A stretch of 64,000 nt of DNA from Pseudomonadota bacterium (GCA_036339585.1 JAYZAS010000011.1:35451-99450); one strand, 5' to 3'; counted from the first letter of the stretch, positions 28,239-37,811 are shown. Numbers and translations are program-made. The notes: generated by a model not told the origin, from the letters alone.

Positions 28239-29990
28239 TCGCAAGCATTTTGTCGGAGCAAGAATAAGGGGTCCGGAAGCGACGGTTTTACATTCTTGCA
28301 TGAGGCTGAAAAGAATTGGTGGTTGGGAAGAAATGTTTTTGGTCGCCCATGTCGCAGCAACAGGATAATCATTGTACCACCATTGTTGGTCTAAAATACT
28401 TCCATCTGCTGACCTCATGTCAACCAGTAAATGAGTAGGCCTATACAGGTCCAGAAAATCGATCAAAGGTTGGCGAGAATTCCCATATTGGGCATAAATT
28501 AGACTCTTCGTTGCGCTTTGTAGATTATTTATGTAAGGCAGGGAGTAGGGTATTGCATATTCCCGGGCACTCAACACTCGCCGACCTGAAAAACTTGGTA
28601 TGTTGTCTGCTTCGGTTGAGAGTGACGCAATAAGAGAATTTTTTGGTAACTGTCCTACATGCTCATAAAGCTTAGGATGCTGTCCTGTCACGTAGTTTGC
28701 ATATGGACTTACCGACAAAGGCAATGGCAGTATAAAAAAAATCAAAGCGAATAATAAGACAAGAATTCCAAATAATTTTGGGGCATACTTTCGTCCAGCA
28801 GCAATAAGAGGCGGCCCCAGCAATAGTGCTGTCGCAATCCACATTGTTGCTCGAAGAGTATGTTGGGTGTAGCGAGAGGGCAAGTGCAGATCAAATAGAA
28901 AAAAATGTGCCGCAATAAACCAGAAGCTGCTGGATATTAATACCAACGAAAAAAGTTGTTCTCTATTTCCAAAAGTACCTGGCTTTCTAACAACTGTGCT
29001 GTTTGCAAAATAACAAAGCATGAGTGGTATGCTCAAAGTGAAAACCAGAAGCATAGTAGCTAGCAATGGTGCAAAGCCGAAGCCTTGCCGAAAAGCCTCA
29101 CCGCAGCCCCACTCGACAGGTAAAAAACCCGCCCTCGCACCGCAGATATAAGTTTCTATAAATCCGTCGAGGAAGAATGCAGACCTGCCTCCGACCTGAA
29201 AAGCCGGCAATGCCGCTGCATCGGCAGCAGTTATTATAGAACCATACCTGCCGCTCGTGAGAATGAAAGGTAATAGCCCCACGCCGATCGCAGAATTGCC
29301 AACCAACGCCGGCCATATCTGTTTTTTATTAATTCCAACACTTCTCTCGGTGTGTTTCCATCTAAATAACAACAAAACAAGAACGCCGGCACTTACAAGG
29401 GCTATAGTTGGGTAAAATAGAGCTTGCAGTAGGCAGCTCACAGCGGTTTGGTATGTTGAATTTTGAGAAACGGATAGCAAGAACCATAGGAGAAGAGGCA
29501 CTGCAAAGGCGCGTGGAGTAGCACTCAAAAGCGACTGGTCAATAAGACTGAGGAAAAAACAAGTGAGCCAACTGCCTGCTATCGCAACTGCGGTGATTGG
29601 CCTCACGGAGTATGCGAGTTTGTAGGCAAGCGCTGCTGTTAAAAGGAAAAGTGGCGTGACTAATAATTTATTAGCAAGGAATGGCTCAATGCCAAGTTTA
29701 TCGAAAACGTAATGAAGTGCGGCGTAGCCCGGAGGTGTGACGGACTTAAAATATTCCGCTATAGGGTCATTATTGAATAATCTTGGATCTTGCCATTGTT
29801 TCATCCAGAATAAAAACTGTCGTGCATCATCTTGTACAGTATATGGCCGATCAAAAGAAAGCACGAGTGTTTCGAGTGAAGGGACCAACGCAAACGCCAA
29901 GGCAATAACAAGACCTATTCTACAGTAAGTGGTATTATTTTTATTCTCGTGGAAAAGGCATTTGTCGGCGAAACTAAGAAACCCTGTCAT
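28206..29990 (-). CDS. Large polytopic membrane protein, GT-C-like
   Basis: A 594-residue membrane protein with about 10-12 hydrophobic segments followed by a soluble C-terminal part (from near residue 430). The early periplasmic loop has DDARQFLFW, an acidic pair in the place where GT-C glycosyltransferases carry their catalytic acid. No named family was recognised. It starts 3 nt after the stop of the flippase-like gene, and the upstream GT2 is of the lipid-linked sugar type, so a sugar-transfer role on the outer face of the membrane is inferred. No SD is needed if coupled. Confidence 0.7.
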   Translation of the reverse strand: MTGFLSFADKCLFHENKNNTTYCRIGLVIALAFALVPSLETLVLSFDRPYTVQDDARQFLFWMKQWQDPRLFNNDPIAEYFKSVTPPGYAALHYVFDKLGIEPFLANKLLVTPLFLLTAALAYKLAYSVRPITAVAIAGSWLTCFFLSLIDQSLLSATPRAFAVPLLLWFLLSVSQNSTYQTAVSCLLQALFYPTIALVSAGVLVLLLFRWKHTERSVGINKKQIWPALVGNSAIGVGLLPFILTSGRYGSIITAADAAALPAFQVGGRSAFFLDGFIETYICGARAGFLPVEWGCGEAFRQGFGFAPLLATMLLVFTLSIPLMLCYFANSTVVRKPGTFGNREQLFSLVLISSSFWFIAAHFFLFDLHLPSRYTQHTLRATMWIATALLLGPPLIAAGRKYAPKLFGILVLLFALIFFILPLPLSVSPYANYVTGQHPKLYEHVGQLPKNSLIASLSTEADNIPSFSGRRVLSAREYAIPYSLPYINNLQSATKSLIYAQYGNSRQPLIDFLDLYRPTHLLVDMRSADGSILDQQWWYNDYPVAATWATKNISSQPPILFSLMQECKTVASGPLILAPTKCLRSLSSKKINHK

Positions 29991-29993
29991 GAG

Positions 29994-30977
29994 CTAAGTA
30001 CCAAGTTTAACATCTTCTTTGATACGGCGGGCAATCACAAGGTACCGTCGAACAAATGGTAGGCCTATTAATGCAGGTAAAAAATACCTGAGTGTACACA
30101 ACAAACCCAGTGCTGCTGCAGTTGGAGCTCCTATGTAAGGCTGGTAAAAAAAGATAATGGCTGCATCTCTTGTTCCGATCCCAGCTAAGGTGAAGGGTAG
30201 TAAGCCGATAAAGATAGCCAGTGAAGCCATTGCTGCATTATCAAGAAATGGAATTTTTGAATTCAGTGCTAGGACGAAAAGCCATATTTGAAAAAGATGC
30301 ATCAACCAGAGAAAAAGTGAGCCATTGATGATAATCATGGCTTTGGTCTTGTTAGACCAGAAATCTGTTAATGCCCGGCACCATGCACTCTGTAACGTCT
30401 CAATTTTCTTGTTTCTCTTATTTGGAATAAAATTAAGTGCAATAGAAAAAATGCCATTTGCGAATCTCAGTGATGCGACCATCATTCCGCCTACGAATAA
30501 GGCTAAAATGATTGCACAAGCCATGACGTAGAATAACGGACTGATGCCATTTGAGGTTAAAAGCATCCATAATAAGCCAATGGAACACCAAAAAGATAAA
30601 GCCAGCACATCCCATGTTTTCTCAAAAATTACTAAAGAAAGGGCATCTGCCATGGGCATATGGCCCTGTTCTGCCAGTGCATACGAACGTGCAATATCAC
30701 CGAGTTTGGATGGAAGCACAGCGTTAAGAACACTTGCCATGAGAGTGAGGTTAAGGCTTTGAAAAAAACTGAGCCTCGCATCTTTGGGGGCGAGAAAACA
30801 TATTCTCCAAGCGCTCGCAGCAGTTAAGGGTGCAATCATAGCTATTGCAAGTCCAAACCACTGCCAATCCAAGCCGTTCATTGCTTGCCCTAAAAGCTTC
30901 AAGTCAATTTGGTAATATATAATCGCGAGGATAGTGAGACTTATCGATGTAGCAATTATTTTACGTATGTAGATCAT
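29994..30977 (-). CDS. UPF0104/LPG-synthase-TM-like membrane protein
   Basis: About 327 residues with seven to eight hydrophobic segments, resembling the flippase-like domain (UPF0104, lysylphosphatidylglycerol synthase TM region). Seen: LNAVLPSKLGDIARSYAL near residue 90 and the loop LPFTLAGIGTRDAAI near residue 260, the typical signatures. It may move a lipid or lipid-linked sugar across the membrane. ATG 30977 lies 11 nt after the GT2 stop; ATG 31052 would overlap it by 65 nt. Confidence 0.83.
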   Translation of the reverse strand: MIYIRKIIATSISLTILAIIYYQIDLKLLGQAMNGLDWQWFGLAIAMIAPLTAASAWRICFLAPKDARLSFFQSLNLTLMASVLNAVLPSKLGDIARSYALAEQGHMPMADALSLVIFEKTWDVLALSFWCSIGLLWMLLTSNGISPLFYVMACAIILALFVGGMMVASLRFANGIFSIALNFIPNKRNKKIETLQSAWCRALTDFWSNKTKAMIIINGSLFLWLMHLFQIWLFVLALNSKIPFLDNAAMASLAIFIGLLPFTLAGIGTRDAAIIFFYQPYIGAPTAAALGLLCTLRYFLPALIGLPFVRRYLVIARRIKEDVKLGT

Positions 30978-30987
30978 GATCGTTTCG

Positions 30988-31950
30988 TTAAGAGGGAGAT
31001 TTTTTATGGCCGTTGTGGCGTTGTCGACGCTGCGAAAACTGTATATCTTCAAGCAATTTGCGATTTACCGACTGCAAATCACCTATCAGTCCAGCCATCC
31101 ACAACAACATGCCTGTAAGTAAAAGAATTGCCGAAAGTATCAAGCTAGGGGTGTGTGTACGTGTCGTACCCTCCAGCCAAAAAATAAGGTACCGCATGCC
31201 GAGAAGAAAGCCGAGGGCAAATGGTATTGATCCAAGAATACCAAAACTTCTCAGCGGACGGTAATAAAGGAATATTCGAAAAATAGTTACTATAGAGCGC
31301 CATACATAGCTAGGAATGCTTTTGATTAATCGAGATTGGCGTAATTGCTCATTTGTGCGAATAGGGACAGAAGTAATGGCAATGCCGCGCTGTCCAGCGG
31401 CGATAATAGTTTCGAGAGTGTAGGTATATTCTGAAAATACATTAATTTTCATTGCAGCTGCAGCAGAGAAGGCACGAAATCCACTTGGCGCATCATCAAT
31501 CTTGGTGCCACTCACAAGCCGGACCACCCAGGAACCTATTCGCTGTAGGTATTTTTTAATGGGCGAGAAATGACTAATGCTATTAATAGGACGCGCGCCG
31601 ACAACTATTTCTGCATCGCCAGAGATGATCGGCATCAGAAGAGTCTTTATGTCATCTGCGCAGTACTGGTTATCAGCATCGGTATTGACTATGAAATCCG
31701 CGCCTGCTTCGAGTGCTCCCTCAATTCCGGCCATAAACGCTCGGGCAAGACCACGATTCTTAGAAAACTTTATGACGTGTTCAACGTTATGCTGGGCTGC
31801 GATTTCAGAAGTTCTATCACGTGACCCGTCGTCTATAACGAGTCGTTCAATCACATCAATCCCTTCTATGTGTTTTGGTAACGCAGCTAAAGTAATGGGA
31901 AGAGTATCCTCCTCATTGAAGCACGGTATTTGAATTATAAGTTTGGTCAT
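30988..31950 (-). CDS. GT2 glycosyltransferase, polyprenyl-phosphate type (GtrB/DPM1-like)
   Basis: A 320-residue family-2 glycosyltransferase. Seen: IPCFNEEDTL at the N-terminus, VIDDGSRDRT, and the DxD-like NTDADNQY near residue 90. Two hydrophobic segments near residues 230-255 and 265-290 anchor the C-terminus, as in bactoprenol-phosphate glycosyltransferases. It would transfer a sugar from a nucleotide to polyprenyl phosphate in the cytosolic leaflet. It is the first gene of a three-gene set with the flippase-like and GT-C-like proteins. Confidence 0.9.
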   Translation of the reverse strand: MTKLIIQIPCFNEEDTLPITLAALPKHIEGIDVIERLVIDDGSRDRTSEIAAQHNVEHVIKFSKNRGLARAFMAGIEGALEAGADFIVNTDADNQYCADDIKTLLMPIISGDAEIVVGARPINSISHFSPIKKYLQRIGSWVVRLVSGTKIDDAPSGFRAFSAAAAMKINVFSEYTYTLETIIAAGQRGIAITSVPIRTNEQLRQSRLIKSIPSYVWRSIVTIFRIFLYYRPLRSFGILGSIPFALGFLLGMRYLIFWLEGTTRTHTPSLILSAILLLTGMLLWMAGLIGDLQSVNRKLLEDIQFSQRRQRHNGHKKSPS

Positions 31951-31988
31951 TCTGGCTCTAACACACTGTATACATAGATATCGTTAGT

Positions 31989-33182
31989 CTAAACCTGTTT
32001 CCGCTCGATCGACAACAACCTAAGCCCTGTCAGAATTGCTGGCACTGCAAATATGCTGAACGCAATATGATAGCTGTTTCCGGATATAGAGAGAAGGATA
32101 AGGAAAAGGGGCGTGGTAGCAATACATCCGGCATAGGTCATAATGAGGGATATTCCTAAGACATGAGAAGCTAAACCTGCCGGCGCTCGTGCAGCAGTCT
32201 CTGCAATATAAACACCATTCCAACCGGCTGCTGTTGATGCAAGAACAAACGAGGTTATCGCAATGCCGTAAATCGGCCAGTCCGGTGTAAATTGCGCGGT
32301 AATAAGACTGGCGCCGCCCATGATAAAACCAAGCAAACCAAGCGTTTTTAGAGGTGATATTAGATTATCAGCAATTATGCCAAAAATTATGCGAGAGAAG
32401 AAACTGCCAGCGAAGGATAGTGCATAGATTACCCCGGCTGTTTTATGGTCACAGCCGACTTTTGTAACAAGAAATGTAACCAGATAAGATGTGGTTGCTA
32501 TTTGCAGCAACACAAAAGCAAACGAGGATATTGAGAGCCAGCGGAGACGTTGGTCAGCAAAAATGATTCGGACACCAGAAGCAAAACTTTTTAAGGTAAA
32601 GGTAACGTGAGCAGCGGTGTCGCGGCCAGTGTCCCAGGTCCTTTGTAAAGGCTGGAAAATAAGTGCAACTGCCCCCGTTAAAATTGCAGTGATTAGGAAA
32701 GCATTCTGCCATCCAATAGCTATTGCGAGCAGTACTAACAAACCTGCGATAAGGTTGCCTGCTGGAACAGCGGCTTGTTTGAGTGAAAAGACAAAACTTC
32801 TAATTGCTACTGGTGTATATCGCAAAAGTATGTCCGACGCAGCCGGTGTTGCGAGCCCAAGCCCAGTTCCTATGCAGATAGCACCTAGAGATATTAATTT
32901 GCTATTGAAACCGCAACATAGTGCTACACCTATGGCACAACAAAAAACACAAATTTGCATCATCCTCATGGGACCAAATCTCGCGGTGCAAGGACCAGAA
33001 AATGGAACTGTGACCATGGAAGTAAGGTAAAGAAGAAAAACGAAAGTTCCAATGTCATTAGCATTTAGACCCATTTCGGGGGCCATTACCGGAACGATAA
33101 ATACAGCTAATGCTATCAAGGTATGCATACAAAGCATAACACTTACAGGCAGAGCAACGTCGCTTTTGCGGGGAATGTTCAT
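31989..33182 (-). CDS. MFS transporter (12 TM)
   Basis: A 397-residue inner-membrane carrier with 12 predicted helices. Seen: a modified loop motif GPCTARFGPMR after TM2 and a second SRIIFGIIADN in the C-half, equivalent to the MFS motif repeat. The substrate cannot be told. ATG 33182 gives the usual start (MNIPRKSDV, with AGGG close upstream); a TTG frame begins at 33215. It is divergent from the CitE-like gene at 33316, which suggests transport of a carboxylate. Confidence 0.84.
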   Translation of the reverse strand: MNIPRKSDVALPVSVMLCMHTLIALAVFIVPVMAPEMGLNANDIGTFVFLLYLTSMVTVPFSGPCTARFGPMRMMQICVFCCAIGVALCCGFNSKLISLGAICIGTGLGLATPAASDILLRYTPVAIRSFVFSLKQAAVPAGNLIAGLLVLLAIAIGWQNAFLITAILTGAVALIFQPLQRTWDTGRDTAAHVTFTLKSFASGVRIIFADQRLRWLSISSFAFVLLQIATTSYLVTFLVTKVGCDHKTAGVIYALSFAGSFFSRIIFGIIADNLISPLKTLGLLGFIMGGASLITAQFTPDWPIYGIAITSFVLASTAAGWNGVYIAETAARAPAGLASHVLGISLIMTYAGCIATTPLFLILLSISGNSYHIAFSIFAVPAILTGLRLLSIERKQV

Positions 33183-33315
33183 AGGCCCTAATCGACCAAT
33201 CCACAATAAAAGCAAGGCATACGAGGCAACCGAAGTTTTGTCCAGCTATTGTTCAATTAATATTGCTCTGGCAAACTCTAATAGTTAGTAAAACATCTAG
33301 AAAGAGACTTTATCG

Positions 33316-34200
33316 ATGCCTTATCGTAGTTTTTTGTTCGCTCCCGGGAATCATCCACGCAAAGTTGAAAAAGTTTTCAATTGTGGAGCCGATGCTGTGA
33401 TCCTTGATCTTGAGGATGCCGTTGCTCTCGCAGAAAAGGAGGCAAGTCGCTCGCATGTTGTGGACGCACTTAAAAATACTCGATCAGCCAAAGGTTATGT
33501 CAGGGTCAATGGTTTCGATACTGAATTTTGCTATGATGATATTGCTCAAATTGTGGGTCCATGGCTAGATGGTATTGTACTGCCTATGGTGGAGCGGTCT
33601 GGTCAGTTGGAAACTATAAGTTGGTTAATATCAAACTTAGAGGCTGGCGCCGGAATGAAGAAAAATGCCTTAGACCTAATACCCATAATAGAGACCGGTA
33701 AAGGGATTGCAATGTTAGATGATATCGCTTCAGCAAAAGTTGGAGGACGCGTTCGGCGAATGGCTTTTGGTGCTGGAGACTATACCAACGATCTTAATAT
33801 TCATTGGACTCTTTGTGAAGATGAATTAAGAGACGCTCGCGCTAGAATGGTATTACAATCTCGTGCGCACGAATTGGAGCCGCCCATCGACACTGTGTGG
33901 ATTCACATTAAAGATGCCAATAACTTTGAAAAATCGTCTTTAAATGCACAGCAGCTCGGATTTCAGGGTAAAATGTGTATTTATCCGCCACAGGTCGAAA
34001 TCGTGAATAAGGTTTTTACCCCTTCGGATGCGGATGTTATTTTTGCAAAAAAAGTTGTAGCTGCTTTTGAGGCGGCCGAAAAATTAGGATCATCATCTAT
34101 TCAGCTCGATGGTTATTTTATAGATTACCCAATTGTTGCTAAAGCTCGCCGAACACTGGAAAACATGGCTGAGATCCAAAGCCAAATGAAAACCGAGTAA
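33316..34200 (+). CDS. HpcH/HpaI aldolase/CitE-like lyase
   Basis: A 294-residue TIM-barrel lyase of the citrate lyase beta/malyl-CoA lyase type. Seen: RSFLFAPGNHPRK at the N-terminus, DLEDAV near residue 35, the acidic residue in PIIETGKG near residue 115, and GAGDYTNDL near residue 152. These carry Mg2+ and CoA-ester binding residues. It would cleave or form a malyl-, citramalyl- or beta-methylmalyl-CoA. No citrate lyase alpha or gamma genes are present, so it acts alone. Confidence 0.9.
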   Translation: MPYRSFLFAPGNHPRKVEKVFNCGADAVILDLEDAVALAEKEASRSHVVDALKNTRSAKGYVRVNGFDTEFCYDDIAQIVGPWLDGIVLPMVERSGQLETISWLISNLEAGAGMKKNALDLIPIIETGKGIAMLDDIASAKVGGRVRRMAFGAGDYTNDLNIHWTLCEDELRDARARMVLQSRAHELEPPIDTVWIHIKDANNFEKSSLNAQQLGFQGKMCIYPPQVEIVNKVFTPSDADVIFAKKVVAAFEAAEKLGSSSIQLDGYFIDYPIVAKARRTLENMAEIQSQMKTE

Positions 34201-34233
34201 TCGGGCGTAGGGCTACGCTAACGGAAAAAAATA

Positions 34234-34605
34234 ATGAGCACGCAATATTTGCACAGCATGATTGGATTACATGTTATAGTGTCATATTTACTTGCAGTAA
34301 TATTTGCAAAAAAGCCTTTAGGCAAAGTAAAATTCAAAAAGTACTTCAAATTATCTTTTGCATTGATCGGTGTATTTGTAATATTGATTTTTATTACAAG
34401 TGGAGATCAGTACATATATCGAGAGGCGTTAATAAGCTTAATAGTAACTGTAGGGGGCTGTGTGCTGCACATTAGCGCCAGGCGATACATGGAAATAGGA
34501 GGCAATCGTTGGAATTGTTTTGTGCCTTACATCCATTTTTCAGAATTTATCCGGCTATGGTGGGAATGCCCTGTGCTTAAACAACCTCAAGCAAAGGATA
34601 AATGA
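34234..34605 (+). CDS. Small membrane protein, unknown
   Basis: A 123-residue protein with three hydrophobic segments (near residues 6-25, 40-60 and 65-82) and a polar C-terminus with several Trp and Cys. No family was recognised. It begins 33 nt after the CitE-like gene on the same strand and converges with sodX. It could be coincidental to either. Confidence 0.55.
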   Translation: MSTQYLHSMIGLHVIVSYLLAVIFAKKPLGKVKFKKYFKLSFALIGVFVILIFITSGDQYIYREALISLIVTVGGCVLHISARRYMEIGGNRWNCFVPYIHFSEFIRLWWECPVLKQPQAKDK

Positions 34606-34646
34606 CGCCTTGAGGGTGTGCCTCCCCCATCTAAGTATTCATCACT

Positions 34647-34964
34647 TTAACTTTTCTTATTCGATTTGTTACCTAGTTTTGATATTCCGGTCGAACCTAT
34701 TGTTAAAACGAGACGGCTGGTAATGCGATCGCGATTTATCCAACCCATCTCGTCTGGGCCCATTGACAGTTGTGAATATCCGCGAAACTGCACAGTTTCA
34801 TGTCTGATCTTCTTTATTGATTTTATAGCCTGTCCGACATCCGGATGTTCAAAAACAACAATATCACCAACATCTAAATTATCGTCAGGCAAAACAGCCT
34901 TAGTAATCACATAATCGCCATCATTGAGGACTGGTGACATGCTCCTACCACAAACGCGAAACAT
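34647..34964 (-). CDS. sodX: Nickel-type superoxide dismutase maturation protease
   Basis: A 105-residue S24/S26-type peptidase, the compact form found next to sodN. Seen: catalytic Ser in CGRSMSP near residue 8 and GDIVVFEH near residue 33; the general base Lys probably lies in the AIKSIKK segment. It removes the SodN leader so that the new N-terminal His can bind Ni. It follows sodN by 16 nt on the same strand, which fixes the assignment. Confidence 0.9.
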   Translation of the reverse strand: MFRVCGRSMSPVLNDGDYVITKAVLPDDNLDVGDIVVFEHPDVGQAIKSIKKIRHETVQFRGYSQLSMGPDEMGWINRDRITSRLVLTIGSTGISKLGNKSNKKS

Positions 34965-34980
34965 CCGCCATGGGAAGTAC

Positions 34981-35481
34981 CTAAAGAACAGGGTATACCG
35001 TAGGTAGTTCGGGCGGGTAAGGACAAGTCTTTTTTATCGTCTCTACGCTTTTGGTGGCCCAGAAGATTTCGGCAAACCTGTTAACTAAATCAAGCAGTTC
35101 TTCACCATCGCTCCGCTTAGTGCCCTGTTTGCACGCACTAGCCTTCATCATGATTTTGTGGGCTAGTTCGTGTATCTCGGGGAAAGCTTCGATTTGCGGA
35201 CTTTTGAAATAGTCACCCCAGATTATACGAACCTCATGCTTAACCTTTTCAGCTTCCTCTTCCTTGCGCAAGATACTCCGCGCAATAGTATTTTGGTCGT
35301 CAATGGACGGAGAACCATCCTTGCCTGCCGTCTCAGCAATAATGTCCATCAGTCGGATAACCGACAGGGCAGCAATTAATGAAGTTGATGGATCGTAAAT
35401 TTTGCAGGGAATATCACAGTGAGCGTTTACCGTTGATATTTTACTCAAGGACTCAAGAGACTGCGCTAAGCGAAAAAGCAT
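34981..35481 (-). CDS. sodN: Superoxide dismutase [Ni]
   Basis: A 166-residue precursor of nickel superoxide dismutase, which turns superoxide into O2 and H2O2 in a hexamer with a Ni-hook at each N-terminus. The hook is visible as HCDIPCKIYDP starting at residue 21, so the leader is 20 residues, ending in Ala, and the mature protein is about 146 residues. His1, Cys2, Cys6 and Tyr9 are all kept; position 7 is Lys where Gly is common. AAAGG precedes ATG 35481. Operon: HupE-like, sodN, sodX. Confidence 0.96.
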   Translation of the reverse strand: MLFRLAQSLESLSKISTVNAHCDIPCKIYDPSTSLIAALSVIRLMDIIAETAGKDGSPSIDDQNTIARSILRKEEEAEKVKHEVRIIWGDYFKSPQIEAFPEIHELAHKIMMKASACKQGTKRSDGEELLDLVNRFAEIFWATKSVETIKKTCPYPPELPTVYPVL

Positions 35482-35537
35482 TTTGTGTACCTTTCGAATT
35501 AATCTTCAAATAATTTATTGACCGCCAAATGGCAAAT

Positions 35538-35918
35538 CTATCTCTGTTGCTCGTTTGATTTACAATGATATTTCGCAATGCCAGTTGTGACCCGAAGGGC
35601 ACAAAATGTTATCATTATACCTGCGACAACAAACCCTCCCACAAACAAAATACCAGTAAAAGAGGTTAAACCCACATGTGAAAGCCCAACAAACGAACCT
35701 GCTACACCACACACTATATAAATGTAGGCTTGAGAGCCAAAAAGTGAAGTAGCCAACGCAACCATCAGTGCAAGAGCAACAAAATTAATAAAGTGCTCCG
35801 GAGCTGTTATGGCATGTAAGAAACCCGACCCTCCACCAGCTATTTCATGGGCAAGCGGAGAGGAGAGAGGAATTAAAGTTAGAATGAAGAGTAAAGCAAC
35901 TTTTTTAATATAGCTCAT
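35538..35918 (-). CDS. Short HupE/UreJ-like nickel transport protein
   Basis: A 126-residue membrane protein with a signal-like N-terminus (cleavage possibly after PLA) and three further hydrophobic segments near residues 43-60, 65-82 and 86-107. FLHAITAPEHF resembles the HPxxGxDH motif of HupE/UreJ nickel permeases. Those are usually around 200 residues, so this is a shortened version. Its place 56 nt before sodN supports a role in nickel supply. AAGGG precedes ATG 35918. Confidence 0.75.
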   Translation of the reverse strand: MSYIKKVALLFILTLIPLSSPLAHEIAGGGSGFLHAITAPEHFINFVALALMVALATSLFGSQAYIYIVCGVAGSFVGLSHVGLTSFTGILFVGGFVVAGIMITFCALRVTTGIAKYHCKSNEQQR

Positions 35919-36335
35919 TATGACCCTTTTAAATTAAGCATTTCCATGGGACTTCGCATTAAAGTCCGAGGTATGTTGATAAGTATTAATTGATCGGACG
36001 TTTTGTAATTTGTGCCTATTGTATATTTGGTATGCCTTCCATACGCAATAGATACCAAAAATATTTAATCGTTAAAGCCCTAATCTTTCTCTGTCCGCTC
36101 TTTCTTTTTATCACAGTCGCCGGAGGCGGGAAGTTGTGTCTTGATAATTGTATTTTTGGCAAATGAGCGTGACAAAATTGAGATGAAGAAAATTTCATAA
36201 ATTGCGTTGACTTCAGTCAAAAAAAGATAGAGTTTGCGGTTTCCGGTAACGTGGGTTGAAATATTCTGTGGCCCCGCCATTCGTTAGGCTAACTGGATTA
36301 TTAAAAAACACCGGGTAAACCAGGGTGCATTAGAT
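35919..36335. promoter_or_regulatory. Divergent region between nickel-SOD cassette and rpsD
   Basis: About 415 bases without a convincing gene; it must hold both promoters. Seen: dyad GGACTT/AAGTCC (35949-35967) close to the HupE-like gene, a larger inverted repeat 36023-36064 (ATATTTGGTAT and ATACCAAAAATAT), and TTGACT-TC-AGTCAA (36207-36220) upstream of rpsD. Any of these may be operator sites; none matches a regulator I can name. Confidence 0.3.
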
Positions 36336-36950
36336 ATGAGTAAACGTTTAAGCGCTAAATACAAAATTGATCGCCGTTTGGGTGTTAATCTGTGGGGCCG
36401 TCCTCGAAGTCCTTGGAACAAAAGGGAGTATGCTCCTGGTCAGCATGGTCAGCGTCGGAAAAAGCCATCTGATTTTGGCACACAGCTTCAGGCAAAGCAA
36501 AAGCTCAAAGGCTATTACGGAAATATTGGGGAAAAGAAATTCCGACGGTATTATCTGGAAGCATCCAAACAAAAGGGTGATACTTCTGAAAACTTGATAG
36601 AGCTGCTAGAGCGCCGGTTAGACGCAGTGGTATATAGGGCAAAGTTTGTCCCGACGGTTTTTGCTGCTCGGCAGTTTATCAATCATGGGCACATATCTGT
36701 AAATGGTAAACGTGTTAACATCCCATCGTATTCAGTGAGTGATGGTGATATTATCGAGGTTAAGGCTAAAAGTCGCGAGATACCCATGGTTTTAGAAGCG
36801 ATGGAATCCAGCGAGCGTGAACTTATTGATTATGTTTCAGTGGATCCGCGCAAAATGCAGGCCACATTCGTACGTGCGCCGAAACTCGAAGATGTACCCT
36901 ATCCGGTCTTAATGGAACCAAATCTAGTTATTGAATTTTACTCCCGATAA
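36336..36950 (+). CDS. rpsD: 30S ribosomal protein S4
   Basis: A 204-residue primary 16S-binding protein of the small subunit. It has the N-terminal lysine-rich part with [10 protein letters not shown] and the S4 RNA-binding domain from near residue 93 ([21 protein letters not shown]). Length and motifs are standard for Alphaproteobacteria, where rpsD stands alone as here instead of being inside the rpoA operon. Complete. Confidence 0.98.
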   Translation: MSKRLSAKYKIDRRLGVNLWGRPRSPWNKREYAPGQHGQRRKKPSDFGTQLQAKQKLKGYYGNIGEKKFRRYYLEASKQKGDTSENLIELLERRLDAVVYRAKFVPTVFAARQFINHGHISVNGKRVNIPSYSVSDGDIIEVKAKSREIPMVLEAMESSERELIDYVSVDPRKMQATFVRAPKLEDVPYPVLMEPNLVIEFYSR

Positions 36951-37184
36951 AAAAAGTGCCTGCAGGTCACTCAAATGGGAACTCGAATTTTTGCTAACTA
37001 TTAATTAATGTTAGCAAGACATACCCATTTGTATATTTTCAGCGCATCACAAGGCCCGTGGTAGTATCGTATATACCAATGTTGCAAAAAAATTTGTACC
37101 CAATGAACAGATTAATGGGTTTTGTTACATAGCAACCCTGTCGCATAAAAGCGTCGATCCTAAGAATATGTCGTAGCCTTGCAC

Positions 37185-37523
37185 TCAAGAAGTTGCCTTT
37201 TGTATTTCTTTATCCTCAATCAAAGTCTGAAGCTCCCCAGATTCATACATCTCTCGGATAATGTCGCAACCACCTATAAACTCGCCCTTTACGTACAGCT
37301 GGGGGATCGTCGGCCAATTGCTGAAGTCCTTGATACCTTGTCTTAACGAAGGGTCTTCGAGAACATCTATACCTTTATATTTGATATTCAGTTCTCCTAA
37401 CACTTGAACAACTGCAGCTGAGAAACCACATTGGGGAAAAACCGGGGTCCCTTTCATAAACAAAACAACATCATTTTCATTGACTTCTTTTTGTAACAGT
37501 TCGTGAGCGGGGTTATTTGACAT
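37185..37523 (-). CDS. grxD: Monothiol glutaredoxin, Grx4 type
   Basis: A 112-residue monothiol glutaredoxin that binds a glutathione-ligated [2Fe-2S] cluster and delivers it, often together with BolA. Active-site CGFS begins at residue 32, and the WPTIPQLYVKGEFIGGCD segment holds the glutathione-binding residues. It follows bolA on the same strand by 51 nt, a conserved pairing. Confidence 0.96.
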   Translation of the reverse strand: MSNNPAHELLQKEVNENDVVLFMKGTPVFPQCGFSAAVVQVLGELNIKYKGIDVLEDPSLRQGIKDFSNWPTIPQLYVKGEFIGGCDIIREMYESGELQTLIEDKEIQKATS

Positions 37524-37574
37524 TATTTTGCCTCATGTTAATTGTAAATTGATTACGGAAAATTGATGCAATGC

Positions 37575-37811
37575 TTAATCATCAGGAGTAGAGGTTTGCA
37601 GGGCTAAGGCGTGCAGCTCCTTGCCCATACGGCCCCGTAAAGCATCGTACACCATTTGATGTTGTTGGACTCTTGTTTTACCTTTAAATGCAGTTGAGCA
37701 AACGTGCGCAGCATAGTGATCGCCGTCACCACGCAAATCATTTATTTTCACATCTGCACTTGGCAGAGCGTCTCGGATCATCTGCTCAATTTCATCAGCC
37801 CTCATTGCCAT
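37575..37811 (-). CDS. bolA: BolA family protein
   Basis: A 78-residue BolA-type partner of monothiol glutaredoxin in Fe-S trafficking. The class II KH-like fold shows in DALPSADVKINDLRGDGDHY and the conserved RVQQHQMVYDAL helix. ATG 37811 has GGGAGA about 7 nt upstream and lies 12 nt after the purL stop; a longer frame from 37865 would overlap purL. It is the fifth gene of the purC-S-Q-L cluster. Confidence 0.93.
   Translation of the reverse strand: MAMRADEIEQMIRDALPSADVKINDLRGDGDHYAAHVCSTAFKGKTRVQQHQMVYDALRGRMGKELHALALQTSTPDD

Noticed and set aside
36016..36280. Short minus frames upstream of rpsD
   Set aside because: No ribosome site or domain; AT-rich noise in a divergent promoter region.
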